From NCBI RefSeq assembly GCF_042679085.1, contig NZ_JBHTLQ010000004.1, positions 84,122 through 148,121 on the forward strand: a stretch of 64,000 bases of DNA, written 5' to 3'. Position 1 is the stretch's first letter. Each line of letters begins with the position of its first letter. This document shows, in pieces, positions 34,901 to 42,570 of the stretch. The notes under the pieces were generated by a model. That model saw only the letters and a program-made list of their open reading frames with translations, was not told the origin of the DNA and searched no databases. Source of the DNA: Phenylobacterium conjunctum (GTDB lineage: Bacteria; Pseudomonadota; Alphaproteobacteria; Caulobacterales; Caulobacteraceae). Both the position numbers and the translations under genes were made by a program.

Positions 34901-35344
34901 GTGGTCGTCGCCGGCCACGGCCAGCACCCCGCCCTTGCCCCAGGTCCCGGCGAAATTGGCGTGCTTGAAGGCGTCGCCGGTGCGGTCGACGCCGGGCGCC
35001 TTGCCGTACCACATGCCGAATACGCCATCGAACCTGGCGCCCGGGAACAGGTTGGCCTGCTGGCTGCCCCAGACGGCCGTCGCCGCGAGGTCCTCGTTCA
35101 GGCCCTCCTTGAACACCACCTCGGCGGCCTTGAGATGCTTGGCGGCGCGGTGGGCCTGCTGGTCCAGCCCGCCCAGGGGCGAGCCCCGATAGCCCGACAG
35201 GAAGCCTGCGGTGTTGAGCCCCGCGGCCTGGTCCAGGCGCTTCTGATCCATGAGGACCCGCAGCAGGGCCTGGACGCCGGTGATGAACACCCGGCCTTTA
35301 TTGAGCAGAAATTTGTCGTCTAGCGTCACTTCAGTGTGCCGCAT
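31940..35344 (-). CDS. Indolepyruvate ferredoxin oxidoreductase (fused alpha-beta type)
   Basis: This single 1134-residue polypeptide fuses the IorA-like (thiamine-diphosphate and 4Fe-4S) and IorB-like modules, as in aerobic alphaproteobacteria. The N-terminal half has TGVQALLRVLMDQKRLD and the pyruvate-oxidoreductase-like GNxxxSG-type regions; a TPP region (GIGCHYMASFSD) lies near residue 455. Ferredoxin-like cysteine clusters lie near 634-646 (VCEGCGDCSKASNC) and near 665-676 (CNTDYSCLQGFC). The C-terminal gamma-like domain (FTGIGGTGVTTTASILAMAA) starts near 722. It oxidatively decarboxylates indolepyruvate or other aryl- and branched-chain 2-oxo acids to acyl-CoA. It faces an Lrp/AsnC regulator gene across 142 bases, which is likely its regulator. 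Confidence 0.95.
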   Translation of the reverse strand: MRHTEVTLDDKFLLNKGRVFITGVQALLRVLMDQKRLDQAAGLNTAGFLSGYRGSPLGGLDQQAHRAAKHLKAAEVVFKEGLNEDLAATAVWGSQQANLFPGARFDGVFGMWYGKAPGVDRTGDAFKHANFAGTWGKGGVLAVAGDDHTCKSSTLPSQSEYAFQDFEMPVLSPADVQEVLDYGLMGYAMSRFSGLWVGLIALADTMDSGATIDVDLKRHQIATPANFAIPSGGLGIRLKDQPLDKERRLRTLKIPAALAFARANRIDRVVLPAARPRLGVVCQGQAYKDVIEAFAAMGISLEEAASLGVSIYKVGMPWPLEPQGLKAFAAGLETLMVIEHKRPLIETQARAALYDLPAHARPRIIGKTDENGNPLLSELSALSVAEVALAIADRLPPGPHMDRVNDYLARVSAASMAAVTLAAEQQRKPFFCSGCPHNTSTRLPEGSRALAGIGCHYMASFSDPSTDLNSHMGGEGLTWVGSAPFTTESHVFANLGDGTYNHSGSLAVRASIAAGSHITYKLLFNDAVAMTGGQRAESGFTPAQITRQLAAEGVAKIIIVADDPTRYDGVTDLAPGVTVRPRSELIAVQKELRDTPGTTVLLYDQVCATEKRRRRKRGSMESATKRVFINPLVCEGCGDCSKASNCVSVEPLNTEFGRKRRINQSSCNTDYSCLQGFCPSFVTIEGAENAQATALPALTADSTPLPEFQPLEGVRNIVFTGIGGTGVTTTASILAMAAHVDGRAASVVDMTGLAQKGGAVFSHVRIGETEETVVGGRVPAASAHVLVACDILSAAGPDALALYAKDRTVACGNEDFAPTADFVTDRDVRFDAGNMARRITAATKAYDECPAHHLAETRMGDAIYANMIMLGFAWQKGLIPVSSRALYRAIRLNGVAAEENLQAFELGRQVAHDPSKRGAAEADVPTPETMALDALIAHRAGELAAYQNQAYADRYLRRIEQVSAKGSDALTRAVAVNLYKLMAYKDEYEVARLYADGRFDQTRGETFKGGKMKVLLSPPIFSPTDANGRPKKIAFGGWMLRWGFPVLAKLKGLRGTPFDPFGGHAERKTERALIADYEAGLDKLLAGLTPERTALAVQIAQVPQGIRGFGPVKEASIKVAKTDEAKLWTAWEAA

Positions 35345-35423
35345 CGCAAATTCCTTCCTTTTTGGGCTCCCTAAAGAACCCGCAAGATCATATAAGTTCG
35401 CCGCAATTGCTTACCAAAGGCAT

Positions 35424-35447
35424 GCCCCGGCCAACCGGTTCCGGGGC
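35424..35447 (+). promoter_or_regulatory. Palindrome in the Lrp / indolepyruvate oxidoreductase intergenic region
   Basis: GCCCCGG and CCGGGGC, separated by CCAACCGGTT, form an inverted repeat 40 bases before the Lrp-type gene's start. It could be an operator for that regulator or an RNA hairpin in its leader. It is reported as structure seen; function not determined. Confidence 0.35.
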
Positions 35448-35486
35448 AAGAAACGCGCGCATATCCCGCCTGAGCAGGAGGAAAAC

Positions 35487-35984
35487 TTGTCCGAGGCCCT
35501 CGACGCCGTCGATGCTAAGATCCTGGATCTGATCCAGCACGACGCAGGTTTGTCCGTCGCCGAGATCGCCGACCGGGTCGGTTTGTCCTCCAGTCCCTGC
35601 TGGCGCCGCATCAAGCGCCTGGAAGACGCGGGCGTCATCCAGCGCCGGGTGACCATCCTGGACCGGGAAAAACTGGGCCTCAACTTCGAGGTCTACTGCA
35701 CAGTCAAGCTCTCCCTGCCGACCAAGGACAACCTGGAATCCTTCGAGCAGGCCATCGCCAAGCTGCCGGAGGTGGTCCAGTGCGCCACGGTGACCGGCGC
35801 GGCCGACTACGAGCTGCGCGTCGTGACCCGCGACATGCACGCCTTCGACGACTTCCTGCGCGACAAGATCCTGGGCCTGGGCCTGGTGTCGAACATCGAA
35901 AGCCGCATCGTGATCCGCGCGGTGAAGAACACCACGGCCGCGCCGCTCGGCCTGATCAGCCCCTATGTGAGCGCGCAGGGGTAG
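35487..35984 (+). CDS. Lrp/AsnC family transcriptional regulator
   Basis: This 165-residue regulator has an N-terminal helix-turn-helix (LSVAEIADRVGLSSSPCWRR, about residues 22-41) followed by the RAM effector domain (ATVTGAADYELRVVTRDMHAF near 92-112), the family's usual size. The start is TTG at 35487 with AGGAGG positioned ideally, which I prefer over the longer frame beginning at 35250 that runs through the promoter region. Lrp proteins often sense amino acids and control the adjacent divergent operon. That operon here is the indolepyruvate ferredoxin oxidoreductase, consistent with sensing an aromatic or branched-chain amino acid or its keto acid (inference). Confidence 0.92.
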   Translation: MSEALDAVDAKILDLIQHDAGLSVAEIADRVGLSSSPCWRRIKRLEDAGVIQRRVTILDREKLGLNFEVYCTVKLSLPTKDNLESFEQAIAKLPEVVQCATVTGAADYELRVVTRDMHAFDDFLRDKILGLGLVSNIESRIVIRAVKNTTAAPLGLISPYVSAQG

Positions 35985-36003
35985 GCGTCGCTCGCTCCCA
36001 GGG

Positions 36004-36125
36004 GTGTCATCCCGGTTTTCGCGTCAGCGAAAGACCGGGACCCATAGACACAGATCTATCCTGTGAAACCCCGCGCGTATGGGTCCCGCACTTCCGCGGC
36101 TACGCCGCTCCATGCGGGATGACAC
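36004..36125. repeat. Composite inverted-repeat element, type B
   Basis: Outer arms GTGTCATCCCG (36004-36014) and CGGGATGACAC (36115-36125) are exact inverted copies. Inner arms GGGACCCATA (36037-36046) and TATGGGTCCC (36078-36087) are also exact inverted copies. Two small palindromes (TTTTCGCGTCAGCGAAAG-like and CGCGGCTACGCCGC) lie in the halves. It fills most of the 206-base gap between the Lrp gene and pirin gene. I see it once at this size in the window, with a short related remnant (CTCATCCCGGCATTCGCCGGGG) at about 28097. Confidence 0.6.
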
Positions 36126-36190
36126 CGCGCCTCTTTCGTTCAAGCCCGTCCACGCTCTAGGGTCTAAGCCTGCCGGATCAGGAGGACCCC

Positions 36191-37090
36191 ATGATCGAAC
36201 TCGTCATCGACCAGCGCCGCCGCGACCTCGGCGGGTTCGAGGTCGGCCGTGTCCTGCCCTTCCACAGCCACCGGATGGTCGGCCCCTTCGTGTTCTTCGA
36301 TCACATGGGGCCGGTGGACTTCCAGGCCGGCTTCCCCCGCAGCGTCGATGTCCGCCCGCACCCGCACATCGGCCTGTCCACCGTCACCTATCTCTATGAC
36401 GGCCGCATCACCCACCGCGACAGCGTGGGCGCCCACCAGGTGATCCAGCCGGGGGAAGTCAACTGGATGACCGCCGGGCGCGGCATCACCCATTCGGAAC
36501 GCTTCGAGGACCTGCGGGCGGACGGCGGGCGCATGCACGGCATCCAGGCCTGGGTCGCCCTGCCCGATGGCCAGGAAGAGATCGACCCCAGCTTCGCCCA
36601 CCATGGCGTGGACGACCTGCCCACCTATGAGAGCCCGGACGGCATGTGGGCGCGCCTGATCGCCGGCAAGGCCTTCGGCGCCGAGGCCAAGGTCAAGACC
36701 CACTCGCCGATGTTCTACGTGCACTGGCGCCTGGCCGCCGGCGCCAAGGCCCAGCTGCCGGCCGAGTATCCGGAGCGCGCGGCCTATGTCTCCGAGGGCG
36801 AGGTCGAGGTGGACGGCCACGGCTATGGCGCGGGCAAGATGCTGGTCTTCAAGCCGGGCCAGCCGGTGGTCTTCACCGCCAAGACGCCCGCCATCGTCAT
36901 GCTGCTGGGCGGCGAGCCGGTCGGCCCGCGCTTCATCGACTGGAACTTCGTCTCGTCGTCCAGGGAGCGGATCGACCAGGCCAAGGCCGACTGGAAGGCC
37001 GGCCGCATGAAGCTGCCCGACGCCGACGACCAGGAGTTCATCCCCCTGCCGGAGACGCCCCCCCCGGCGACGCCGAACCCGATGTCGTAG
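36191..37090 (+). CDS. Pirin family protein (bicupin)
   Basis: This 299-residue bicupin has the metal-binding residues of the pirin N-domain: two histidines in PHPHIGLSTVTYLYDG near residues 57-72, and the His and Glu in GRGITHSERF near 97-106. A C-terminal cupin begins near 175. Bacterial pirins include quercetin 2,3-dioxygenases and proteins that modulate enzymes by binding; no partner is visible here. The start MIELVIDQRRRDLGGFEVGR is the family N-terminus and CAGGAGGACCC is the ribosome site. The gene lies between two repeat elements and is convergent with pgsA. Confidence 0.93.
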   Translation: MIELVIDQRRRDLGGFEVGRVLPFHSHRMVGPFVFFDHMGPVDFQAGFPRSVDVRPHPHIGLSTVTYLYDGRITHRDSVGAHQVIQPGEVNWMTAGRGITHSERFEDLRADGGRMHGIQAWVALPDGQEEIDPSFAHHGVDDLPTYESPDGMWARLIAGKAFGAEAKVKTHSPMFYVHWRLAAGAKAQLPAEYPERAAYVSEGEVEVDGHGYGAGKMLVFKPGQPVVFTAKTPAIVMLLGGEPVGPRFIDWNFVSSSRERIDQAKADWKAGRMKLPDADDQEFIPLPETPPPATPNPMS

Positions 37091-37097
37091 CGATCAT

Positions 37098-37248
37098 CCT
37101 TCTCCCCTTGTGGGAGAAGGTGGCCTGGCGGAGCCAGGTCGGATGAGGGGTCTCTGGACCTTGCCAAGGGTACGCTAGAGCTGCGGAACGGGTGATCGAC
37201 CCCTCATCCGTCAGCTTCGCTGACACCTTCTCCCACAAGGGGAGAAGG
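37098..37248. repeat. Composite inverted-repeat element, type A, copy 1
   Basis: The 25-base outer arm at 37098-37122 is the exact inverse of 37224-37248, each arm being itself a hairpin (ccttctccccttgtgggag). An inner 13-base pair CGGATGAGGGGTC with GACCCCTCATCCG is also exact. The right half carries the small palindrome GTCAGCTTCGCTGAC. It separates the convergent pirin and pgsA genes. A second copy lies at 60933-61087. Confidence 0.85.
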
Positions 37249-37255
37249 GACTTTG

Positions 37256-37876
37256 CTACTCCGTCAGCGCCTTGCGCATCTGCTCCCAGTACTGGGCGCC
37301 GGTGATCAGGGTGATGATCGTGGCCAGCCATAGCAGGCCGTGGACGAATACGGTCACCGGCAGGCGCACGGTGGGATCGGCGGTGAGGTCGAAGGCGCCC
37401 CAGGCCGCCAGCAGCAGTTCGCCGCCCAAAGCCACGAGTTGAAGCGTGGTCTTCCACTTGGCGAGCAGGGTCACCGGCAGCTTAATCCCCTTGCCGGCGC
37501 CGACCTCGCGCAGGGCGCTGACCGTGAATTCCCGGAACAGGATCAGGCCCGCCGGCAGGACCACCATCGGCTGGGGGCCGAGCGCCAAAAGGCCCAGGAC
37601 CGCGCCGGCCACCAGGACCTTGTCGCCGATGGGATCGAGGATCGCGCCCCAGACGGTCACCGCGTCCAACTTGCGGGCCAGCCAGCCGTCGAAGAAGTCG
37701 GTGACCGCGGCGATGACGAACGCCCAGAAGGCCCAGCGCTGCAGGGCGAACTGCTGGGGCACGGTCAGGCTGTCGCCGAAATAGGGCACGGCGCCGGCGG
37801 CAAGCGCCAGGGCCACGAACATGAACAGGGTCAGGACCAGGCGGCCGGCGGACAGGATGTTCGGGATCGACTTCAT
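37256..37876 (-). CDS. pgsA: CDP-diacylglycerol--glycerol-3-phosphate 3-phosphatidyltransferase
   Basis: This inner-membrane enzyme makes phosphatidylglycerophosphate, the first committed step to phosphatidylglycerol and cardiolipin. The 206-residue protein has the CDP-alcohol phosphotransferase signature D-x2-D-G-x2-A-R-x8-G-x3-D-x3-D, here with all positions present (DFFDGWLARKLDAVTVWGAI followed by LDPIGD, about residues 61-86). It also has four or more hydrophobic helices (for example LVLTLFMFVALALAAGAVP and VLVAGAVLGLLALGP). It starts nine bases after the stop of uvrC, an arrangement seen in many proteobacteria. Confidence 0.95.
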   Translation of the reverse strand: MKSIPNILSAGRLVLTLFMFVALALAAGAVPYFGDSLTVPQQFALQRWAFWAFVIAAVTDFFDGWLARKLDAVTVWGAILDPIGDKVLVAGAVLGLLALGPQPMVVLPAGLILFREFTVSALREVGAGKGIKLPVTLLAKWKTTLQLVALGGELLLAAWGAFDLTADPTVRLPVTVFVHGLLWLATIITLITGAQYWEQMRKALTE

Positions 37877-37885
37877 GCCGTCTCT

Positions 37886-39748
37886 TTAGGCCTTGCGGAA
37901 GAAATCGAAAATGCGCTGGGCGAGCGCCTGGTTCACGCCCTCGACCTTGGCCAGGTCCTCCACCGAGGCGCGGGACACCCCGCGGGCGGAGCCGAAAGCG
38001 TGCAGCAGGGCGCGCTTGCGGCCCGGCCCCACCCCATCGATCTCGTCCAGCGGGTTCTTCTTCATGTCGACGGCCCGCTTGGCGCGGTGGGTGCCGATGG
38101 CGAAGCGGTGGGCCTCGTCGCGCAGGCGCTGCAGGTAGAACAGCACCGGCGATTTGGGCTCCAGCATGAAGTAGGGCTTGCCGGGGATGAAGAAGCGCTC
38201 GAGCCCGGCGTCGCGGTCCGGGCCCTTGGCGACGCCGACCACTGGGATGTCGTCCACGCCCAGGTCGGCCATGATCTCCATGACCACGCCCACCTGGCCC
38301 ATGCCGCCGTCGATCAGCACCAGGTCGGGACGGATGGCCTCGGCGCCCTCCTCCTCTTCCTTGACCAGCCGGCCGAAGCGGCGGCGCAGGACCTCCTTCA
38401 TCATCCCGAAGTCGTCGCCGGGGGTGAGGTCCGCGCCCTTGATGTTGAACTTGCGGTACTGGCTTTTCTGGAAGCCTTCGGGGCCGGCGACGATCATGCC
38501 GCCGACGGCGTTCGTCCCCATAATGTGGCTGTTGTCATAGACCTCGATCCGCTCGGGCGGGGCCTCGAGGCCGAAGGCCTCGGCCACCCCGGCCAGCAGC
38601 TTCGACTGGGCCGAGCTCTCGGCCATCTTGCGGCCCAGGGCCTCGCGCGCATTGGTCAGGGCGTGGTCAACCAGGCCTTTCTTCTCCCCGCGCTGGGGCT
38701 TGAGGATCTCGACCTTGCGGCCGGCCTTCATGGCGAAGGCTTCGGCCAGCAGCTCCTTTTCCCCCGGCTCGACGCTGACCAGGATCAGCTTGGGGATCGG
38801 TTTGTCGTCGTAGAACTGGCCCAGGAAGGCGCTCATCACGTCGACGTCCTCGTCGGACTTGTCCACCCGAGGGAAGTAGGCGCGGTTGCCCCAGTTCTGG
38901 CCGGCGCGGAAGAAGAACACCTGGACGCAGGCCTGGCCGCCCTCGGCGTGCAGGGCGAAGACGTCGGCCTCTTCCGTGGTCTCGGGATTGATCTGCTGCT
39001 CCTGGGCGACGGAGGCCAGCGCCCGGATCCGGTCGCGCAGTCGGGCCGCCAGCTCGAACTCCATCTCGTCGGACGCCGCCTGCATCTGGTCGGACAGGCG
39101 CTTCATCACCGCCCGGCTCTTGCCGCGCAGGAAAGCCTCGGATTCCTCCACCAGGGCGCCGTAGTCCTCCAGGCTGATCAGGCCGGTGCAGGGCGCCGCG
39201 CAGCGCTTGATCTGGTGCAGCATGCAGGGCCGGGTGCGGCTCTCATAGACGCTGTCCGAGCACGACCGCAGGAGGAACGCCTTCTGCAGGGTGTTCAGAG
39301 TTTTGTTGACCGCGTTGGCGCTGGCGAAGGGGCCGAAATAGTCGCCCTTCAGGGTGTGCGCGCCGCGATGTTTCCGAAGCTGTGGGGCGGCGTGCTCGCG
39401 GCTGATGACGATCTCGGGGAAGCTCTTGTCGTCGCGCAGCAGCACGTTGAACCGGGGCTTCATCTGCTTGATCAGGTTGATCTCAAGCAGCAGGGCGTCG
39501 GTCTCGGTGCGGGTGGTGACGAACTCCATCGACCGGGTCAGGTCGACCATGTGGGCGATGCGCTGGGTGTGGAACCGGCCTTGCGCATACTGGGTGACGC
39601 GCTTCTTCAGCGAGCGCGCCTTGCCCACATAGAGCACCTCGTCGTTCTCGCCGATCATGCGATAGACGCCGGGCGCGTCCGGCAGCCGCTTGACCTGATC
39701 CTTGATCAGGGCGGCGCCGACGAGGGGCTCGGAAAGGGTCTCGGACAT
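37886..39748 (-). CDS. uvrC: Excinuclease ABC subunit C
   Basis: UvrC makes both incisions in nucleotide-excision repair with UvrA and UvrB. The 620-residue protein contains the GIY-YIG nuclease (LPDAPGVYRMIGEN, VLYVGKARSLKKRVTQYAQG at about 22-65), a UVR motif region (VMKRLSDQMQAASDEMEFE near 205-223), the RNase H-like nuclease with the acidic EVYDNSHIMG near 403-412 and LVLIDGGMGQVG near 473-484, and helix-hairpin-helix repeats at the end (LDEIDGVGPGRKRALL). I use the ATG at 39748 (MSETLSEP), which follows GGGGG; an ATG three codons earlier is an alternative. Downstream pgsA is cotranscribed. Confidence 0.97.
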   Translation of the reverse strand: MSETLSEPLVGAALIKDQVKRLPDAPGVYRMIGENDEVLYVGKARSLKKRVTQYAQGRFHTQRIAHMVDLTRSMEFVTTRTETDALLLEINLIKQMKPRFNVLLRDDKSFPEIVISREHAAPQLRKHRGAHTLKGDYFGPFASANAVNKTLNTLQKAFLLRSCSDSVYESRTRPCMLHQIKRCAAPCTGLISLEDYGALVEESEAFLRGKSRAVMKRLSDQMQAASDEMEFELAARLRDRIRALASVAQEQQINPETTEEADVFALHAEGGQACVQVFFFRAGQNWGNRAYFPRVDKSDEDVDVMSAFLGQFYDDKPIPKLILVSVEPGEKELLAEAFAMKAGRKVEILKPQRGEKKGLVDHALTNAREALGRKMAESSAQSKLLAGVAEAFGLEAPPERIEVYDNSHIMGTNAVGGMIVAGPEGFQKSQYRKFNIKGADLTPGDDFGMMKEVLRRRFGRLVKEEEEGAEAIRPDLVLIDGGMGQVGVVMEIMADLGVDDIPVVGVAKGPDRDAGLERFFIPGKPYFMLEPKSPVLFYLQRLRDEAHRFAIGTHRAKRAVDMKKNPLDEIDGVGPGRKRALLHAFGSARGVSRASVEDLAKVEGVNQALAQRIFDFFRKA

Positions 39749-39780
39749 GGCCCCCATATAGGCTGATCCGAGACCGGCCG

Positions 39781-41106
39781 TCAGGGCTGCATGACGTTCA
39801 TGACCGCCAGCGTCATGGCAGCAACCCCCGTGCGGATGGTCGGCTCGGGCACGGGTGCGAAGTACGGAGTGTGGTTGCCGGGCAGGAACTCGCCCTTGGC
39901 CTTGGCCGCGGCGATCTTGGCCGGGTCATAGCCGCCGATGCTGAAGAACACGGACGGCACGCCGGCGATGATGAACTCCGAATAGTCCTCACTGGCGGGG
40001 CTGGGCGCGGCCTCCAGCACGGCCTTGTCGCCGAAGGCGGCCTTGAAAACCTTGGCGGTCTTGTCGGTCAGGGCGATGTCGTTGACCACAGCGGTGCCGC
40101 CGGGGGTCAGCTCGATCTGCGGCGCGGGCGCGCCGGCCATGGCGGCCTCGGCGTTGGCGGTGCGGCGCACGCCGTCCAGCAGCTTGGTGCGCACGCCGGG
40201 CTCATAGCTGCGGATGGTGCCGCGGATCAGGGCGCTGTCGGGGATGATGTTGCCAGCGCTGCCGGCCTGGATGGCGCCGACGGTCACGACCCCGAACGCC
40301 GCCGGGTCCTTCTCGCGGCTGATCACCGTCTGGACGTCGACGACAAACTTGGCGGCCTGGACCACGGAATCGATGGTCAGGCTGGGCATGGAGCCATGGC
40401 CGCCGCGGCCCTTGAACAGGATCTCCATGCTGTCGGAGTTCGAGGTGGTCACCCCCGGGCGGTAGGACACATAGCCATAGGGGCCGGGCCCCACGTGCAG
40501 GCCGAAGCCATAGGTCGGCTTCGGAAACTTCGTGAACAGGCCGTCCTCGATCATGCCGATGGCGCCGCCGGTGGACTCCTCAGACGGCTGGGCGACGAAC
40601 ATCAGGGTGCCGCGCCACTTGTCCTTCATCGCCAGCAGGGCCTGGGCGGTTCCGACCCAGGAGGCCATGTGGATGTCGTGGCCGCAGGAATGCGCCACCG
40701 GCGCGGGCTTGCCATTCCACATCTGGGTCGCATGACTGGCGTAGGGGAGGCCCGACTTCTCCTCCATCGGCAGGGCGTCGAGCTCGGTGCGGACCATGAC
40801 CACCGGGCCAGGGCCGTTCTTGTAGATGGCGACCACGCCGGTCTTGCCGACCCCTTGCGTCACCGTGAAGCCCAGGGCCTTCATCTCGGCGGCCAGCTTG
40901 GCGGCGGTGGCGGTCTCCTGAAAGCCCAGCTCGGGATGGGCGTGGATGTCCTTATAGAGCGCGTCCAGGTGGGCGTAGTTTTTGTCCAGCAGGGCGTCGA
41001 TCGCCGGCTTCAGGGGCGCGACGTCCTTGGCCTGGGCCTGGCCCGCGATCAGGACGGCCGCGCCGGCCAGCAGAAGGGTGTGGAGGGCGAAGGACCGTTT
41101 GCGCAT
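39781..41106 (-). CDS. Exported M20-family metallopeptidase / amidohydrolase
   Basis: This 441-residue M20D-type zinc amidohydrolase has a signal peptide (MRKRSFALHTLLLAGAAVLI, cleavage near AQA|K), so it acts in the periplasm. Metal-site motifs include SCGHDIHMASWVG near residues 137-149, the catalytic Glu pair in PSEESTGGAIGM near 175-186, and the histidine in FGLHVGPGPYG near 201-211. The dimerisation-domain KGRGGHGSMP near 233-242 follows the family. Relatives are aminoacylases and IAA-amino-acid or hippurate hydrolases; the specific substrate is unknown. It is divergent from the acyl-CoA dehydrogenase that starts 149 bases away. Confidence 0.93.
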   Translation of the reverse strand: MRKRSFALHTLLLAGAAVLIAGQAQAKDVAPLKPAIDALLDKNYAHLDALYKDIHAHPELGFQETATAAKLAAEMKALGFTVTQGVGKTGVVAIYKNGPGPVVMVRTELDALPMEEKSGLPYASHATQMWNGKPAPVAHSCGHDIHMASWVGTAQALLAMKDKWRGTLMFVAQPSEESTGGAIGMIEDGLFTKFPKPTYGFGLHVGPGPYGYVSYRPGVTTSNSDSMEILFKGRGGHGSMPSLTIDSVVQAAKFVVDVQTVISREKDPAAFGVVTVGAIQAGSAGNIIPDSALIRGTIRSYEPGVRTKLLDGVRRTANAEAAMAGAPAPQIELTPGGTAVVNDIALTDKTAKVFKAAFGDKAVLEAAPSPASEDYSEFIIAGVPSVFFSIGGYDPAKIAAAKAKGEFLPGNHTPYFAPVPEPTIRTGVAAMTLAVMNVMQP

Positions 41107-41254
41107 GACTCACCTGGGCTGAAGCTGCGGAAAGCTTAGGCACAGGAGGCCTCGGAAGGGAAAGCCGATCCGTCCAGGCGGCATACGGTTTCGCCCCCGC
41201 GACTGCCGCAGCGGCAATGCCGTAGGGAGCCCGCGCAATCAGGAGATCACGAGC

Positions 41255-42424
41255 ATGGCGGCGACCGCGGACGGACTGGCGATGGCGCAGAAGGTCGAGA
41301 CCTTCGTGCGCGAGGTGGTGGCCCCCTTCGAGAAGGATCCGCGCTGCGGCGAGCACGGCCCCGCCGACGACCTGGTTCAAGAGATGCGCGCCCTGGCCCG
41401 CGCCGCCGGCGTGCTGACCCCGCACATCCTGGCCAACGGCCACCATCGTCCGCACCAGGACGTCGCCGTGATCCTGCGAGCCTCGGGCCTGTCGCCGCTG
41501 GGTCCGCTGGCGGTGAACGTCGCCGCCCCGGATGAGGGCAACATGTACCTACTGGGCAAGATGGCGAGCGACGAGCAGAAGGCCCGCTTCCTGGAGCCCC
41601 TGGTCAGCGGCCGCGCTCGCTCGGCCTTCTTCATGACGGAGCCGGCCAGCGAGGGCGGCGCCGGGTCAGATCCGTCGATGATGCTCACCACCGCGGTGAT
41701 GGACGGCAACCACTGGGTCATCAACGGCCGCAAGGCCTTCATCACCGGCCTGGATGGCGCGGGCGTCGGCATCATCATGGCCAAGACCGACGCGGGCGCG
41801 ACCATGTTCCTGGTCGAGCTGCCGATGGAGGGCATCCGGATCGAGCGGGTGCTGGACACCATCGATTCCTCCATGCCCGGCGGCCATGCGGTCGTGTCGC
41901 TGGAGAATGTGCGGGTGCCGGCCGACCAGATCCTGGGCGCGAGCGGCGACGGCTTCAAGCTGGCCCAGGTGCGGCTGGCCCCGGCCCGCCTGACCCACTG
42001 CATGCGCTGGTGGGGCGCCGCGGCCCGGGCCCACGAGATCGCCAGCGAATACGCCGTGCGCCGCCACGCTTTCGGGAAGCAGCTGATCGACCACGAGGGC
42101 GTCGGCTTCATGCTGGCCGAGAACATGATCGACCTGAAGCAGGCCGAGCTGATGATCGACTGGTGCGCTGCCGTCCTCGACACCGGCGTGCTCGGCACCC
42201 AGGAAAGCTCCATCGCCAAGGTGGCGGTGTCGGAGGCCCTCTATCGGGTCGCTGATCGCTGCGTGCAGGTGATGGGCGGGACCGGCGTGTCCCGCGACAC
42301 CATCGTCGAGCAGGTGTTCCGCGAGATCCGCGCCTTCCGCATCTATGACGGCCCGACCGAGGTCCATAAGTGGTCGCTGGCCAAGGCGATCAAGCGCGAG
42401 ACCGCCAAGCGGATCGCCAACTAG
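41255..42424 (+). CDS. Acyl-CoA dehydrogenase
   Basis: This 389-residue FAD enzyme performs alpha,beta-dehydrogenation of acyl-CoA. It shows FFMTEPASEGGAGSDPSMM near 129-147, WVINGRKAFITGLDGAG near 159-175, the family's RHAFGKQLIDHEGVGFMLAE near 271-290, and MGGTGVSRDT. The segment RIYDGPTEVHKWSL holds an Asp-Gly where the classical catalytic Glu-Gly of short- and medium-chain enzymes sits, as in ACAD10/11-like members. Electrons would pass to electron-transfer flavoprotein. The next gene, an acyl-CoA ligase 146 bases downstream, makes a pathway pair in which the ligase activates a carboxylate that the dehydrogenase oxidises. Confidence 0.93.
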   Translation: MAATADGLAMAQKVETFVREVVAPFEKDPRCGEHGPADDLVQEMRALARAAGVLTPHILANGHHRPHQDVAVILRASGLSPLGPLAVNVAAPDEGNMYLLGKMASDEQKARFLEPLVSGRARSAFFMTEPASEGGAGSDPSMMLTTAVMDGNHWVINGRKAFITGLDGAGVGIIMAKTDAGATMFLVELPMEGIRIERVLDTIDSSMPGGHAVVSLENVRVPADQILGASGDGFKLAQVRLAPARLTHCMRWWGAAARAHEIASEYAVRRHAFGKQLIDHEGVGFMLAENMIDLKQAELMIDWCAAVLDTGVLGTQESSIAKVAVSEALYRVADRCVQVMGGTGVSRDTIVEQVFREIRAFRIYDGPTEVHKWSLAKAIKRETAKRIAN

Positions 42425-42570
42425 CACAAGGGATGCAGAAAGATTGGCCCCGCCGCGCATCAGCGGTTGCGCGAGGGGCCTTCGATCATGAAATAGAGGC
42501 CGCCGCGATCCCCCGCCAGAAGGGGACGCGGGAGGACGTGCGTGTGTCATAGTCAGGGAAGGGAACGGCG

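Noticed and set aside
32531..35323. 930-residue plus-strand frame opposite the indolepyruvate oxidoreductase
   Set aside because: Its translation is Gly/Arg/His-rich shadow sequence. The minus strand has all cofactor motifs.
37340..39766. 808-residue plus-strand frame over pgsA and uvrC
   Set aside because: Both genes on the minus strand have complete catalytic motifs, and this frame shows none.
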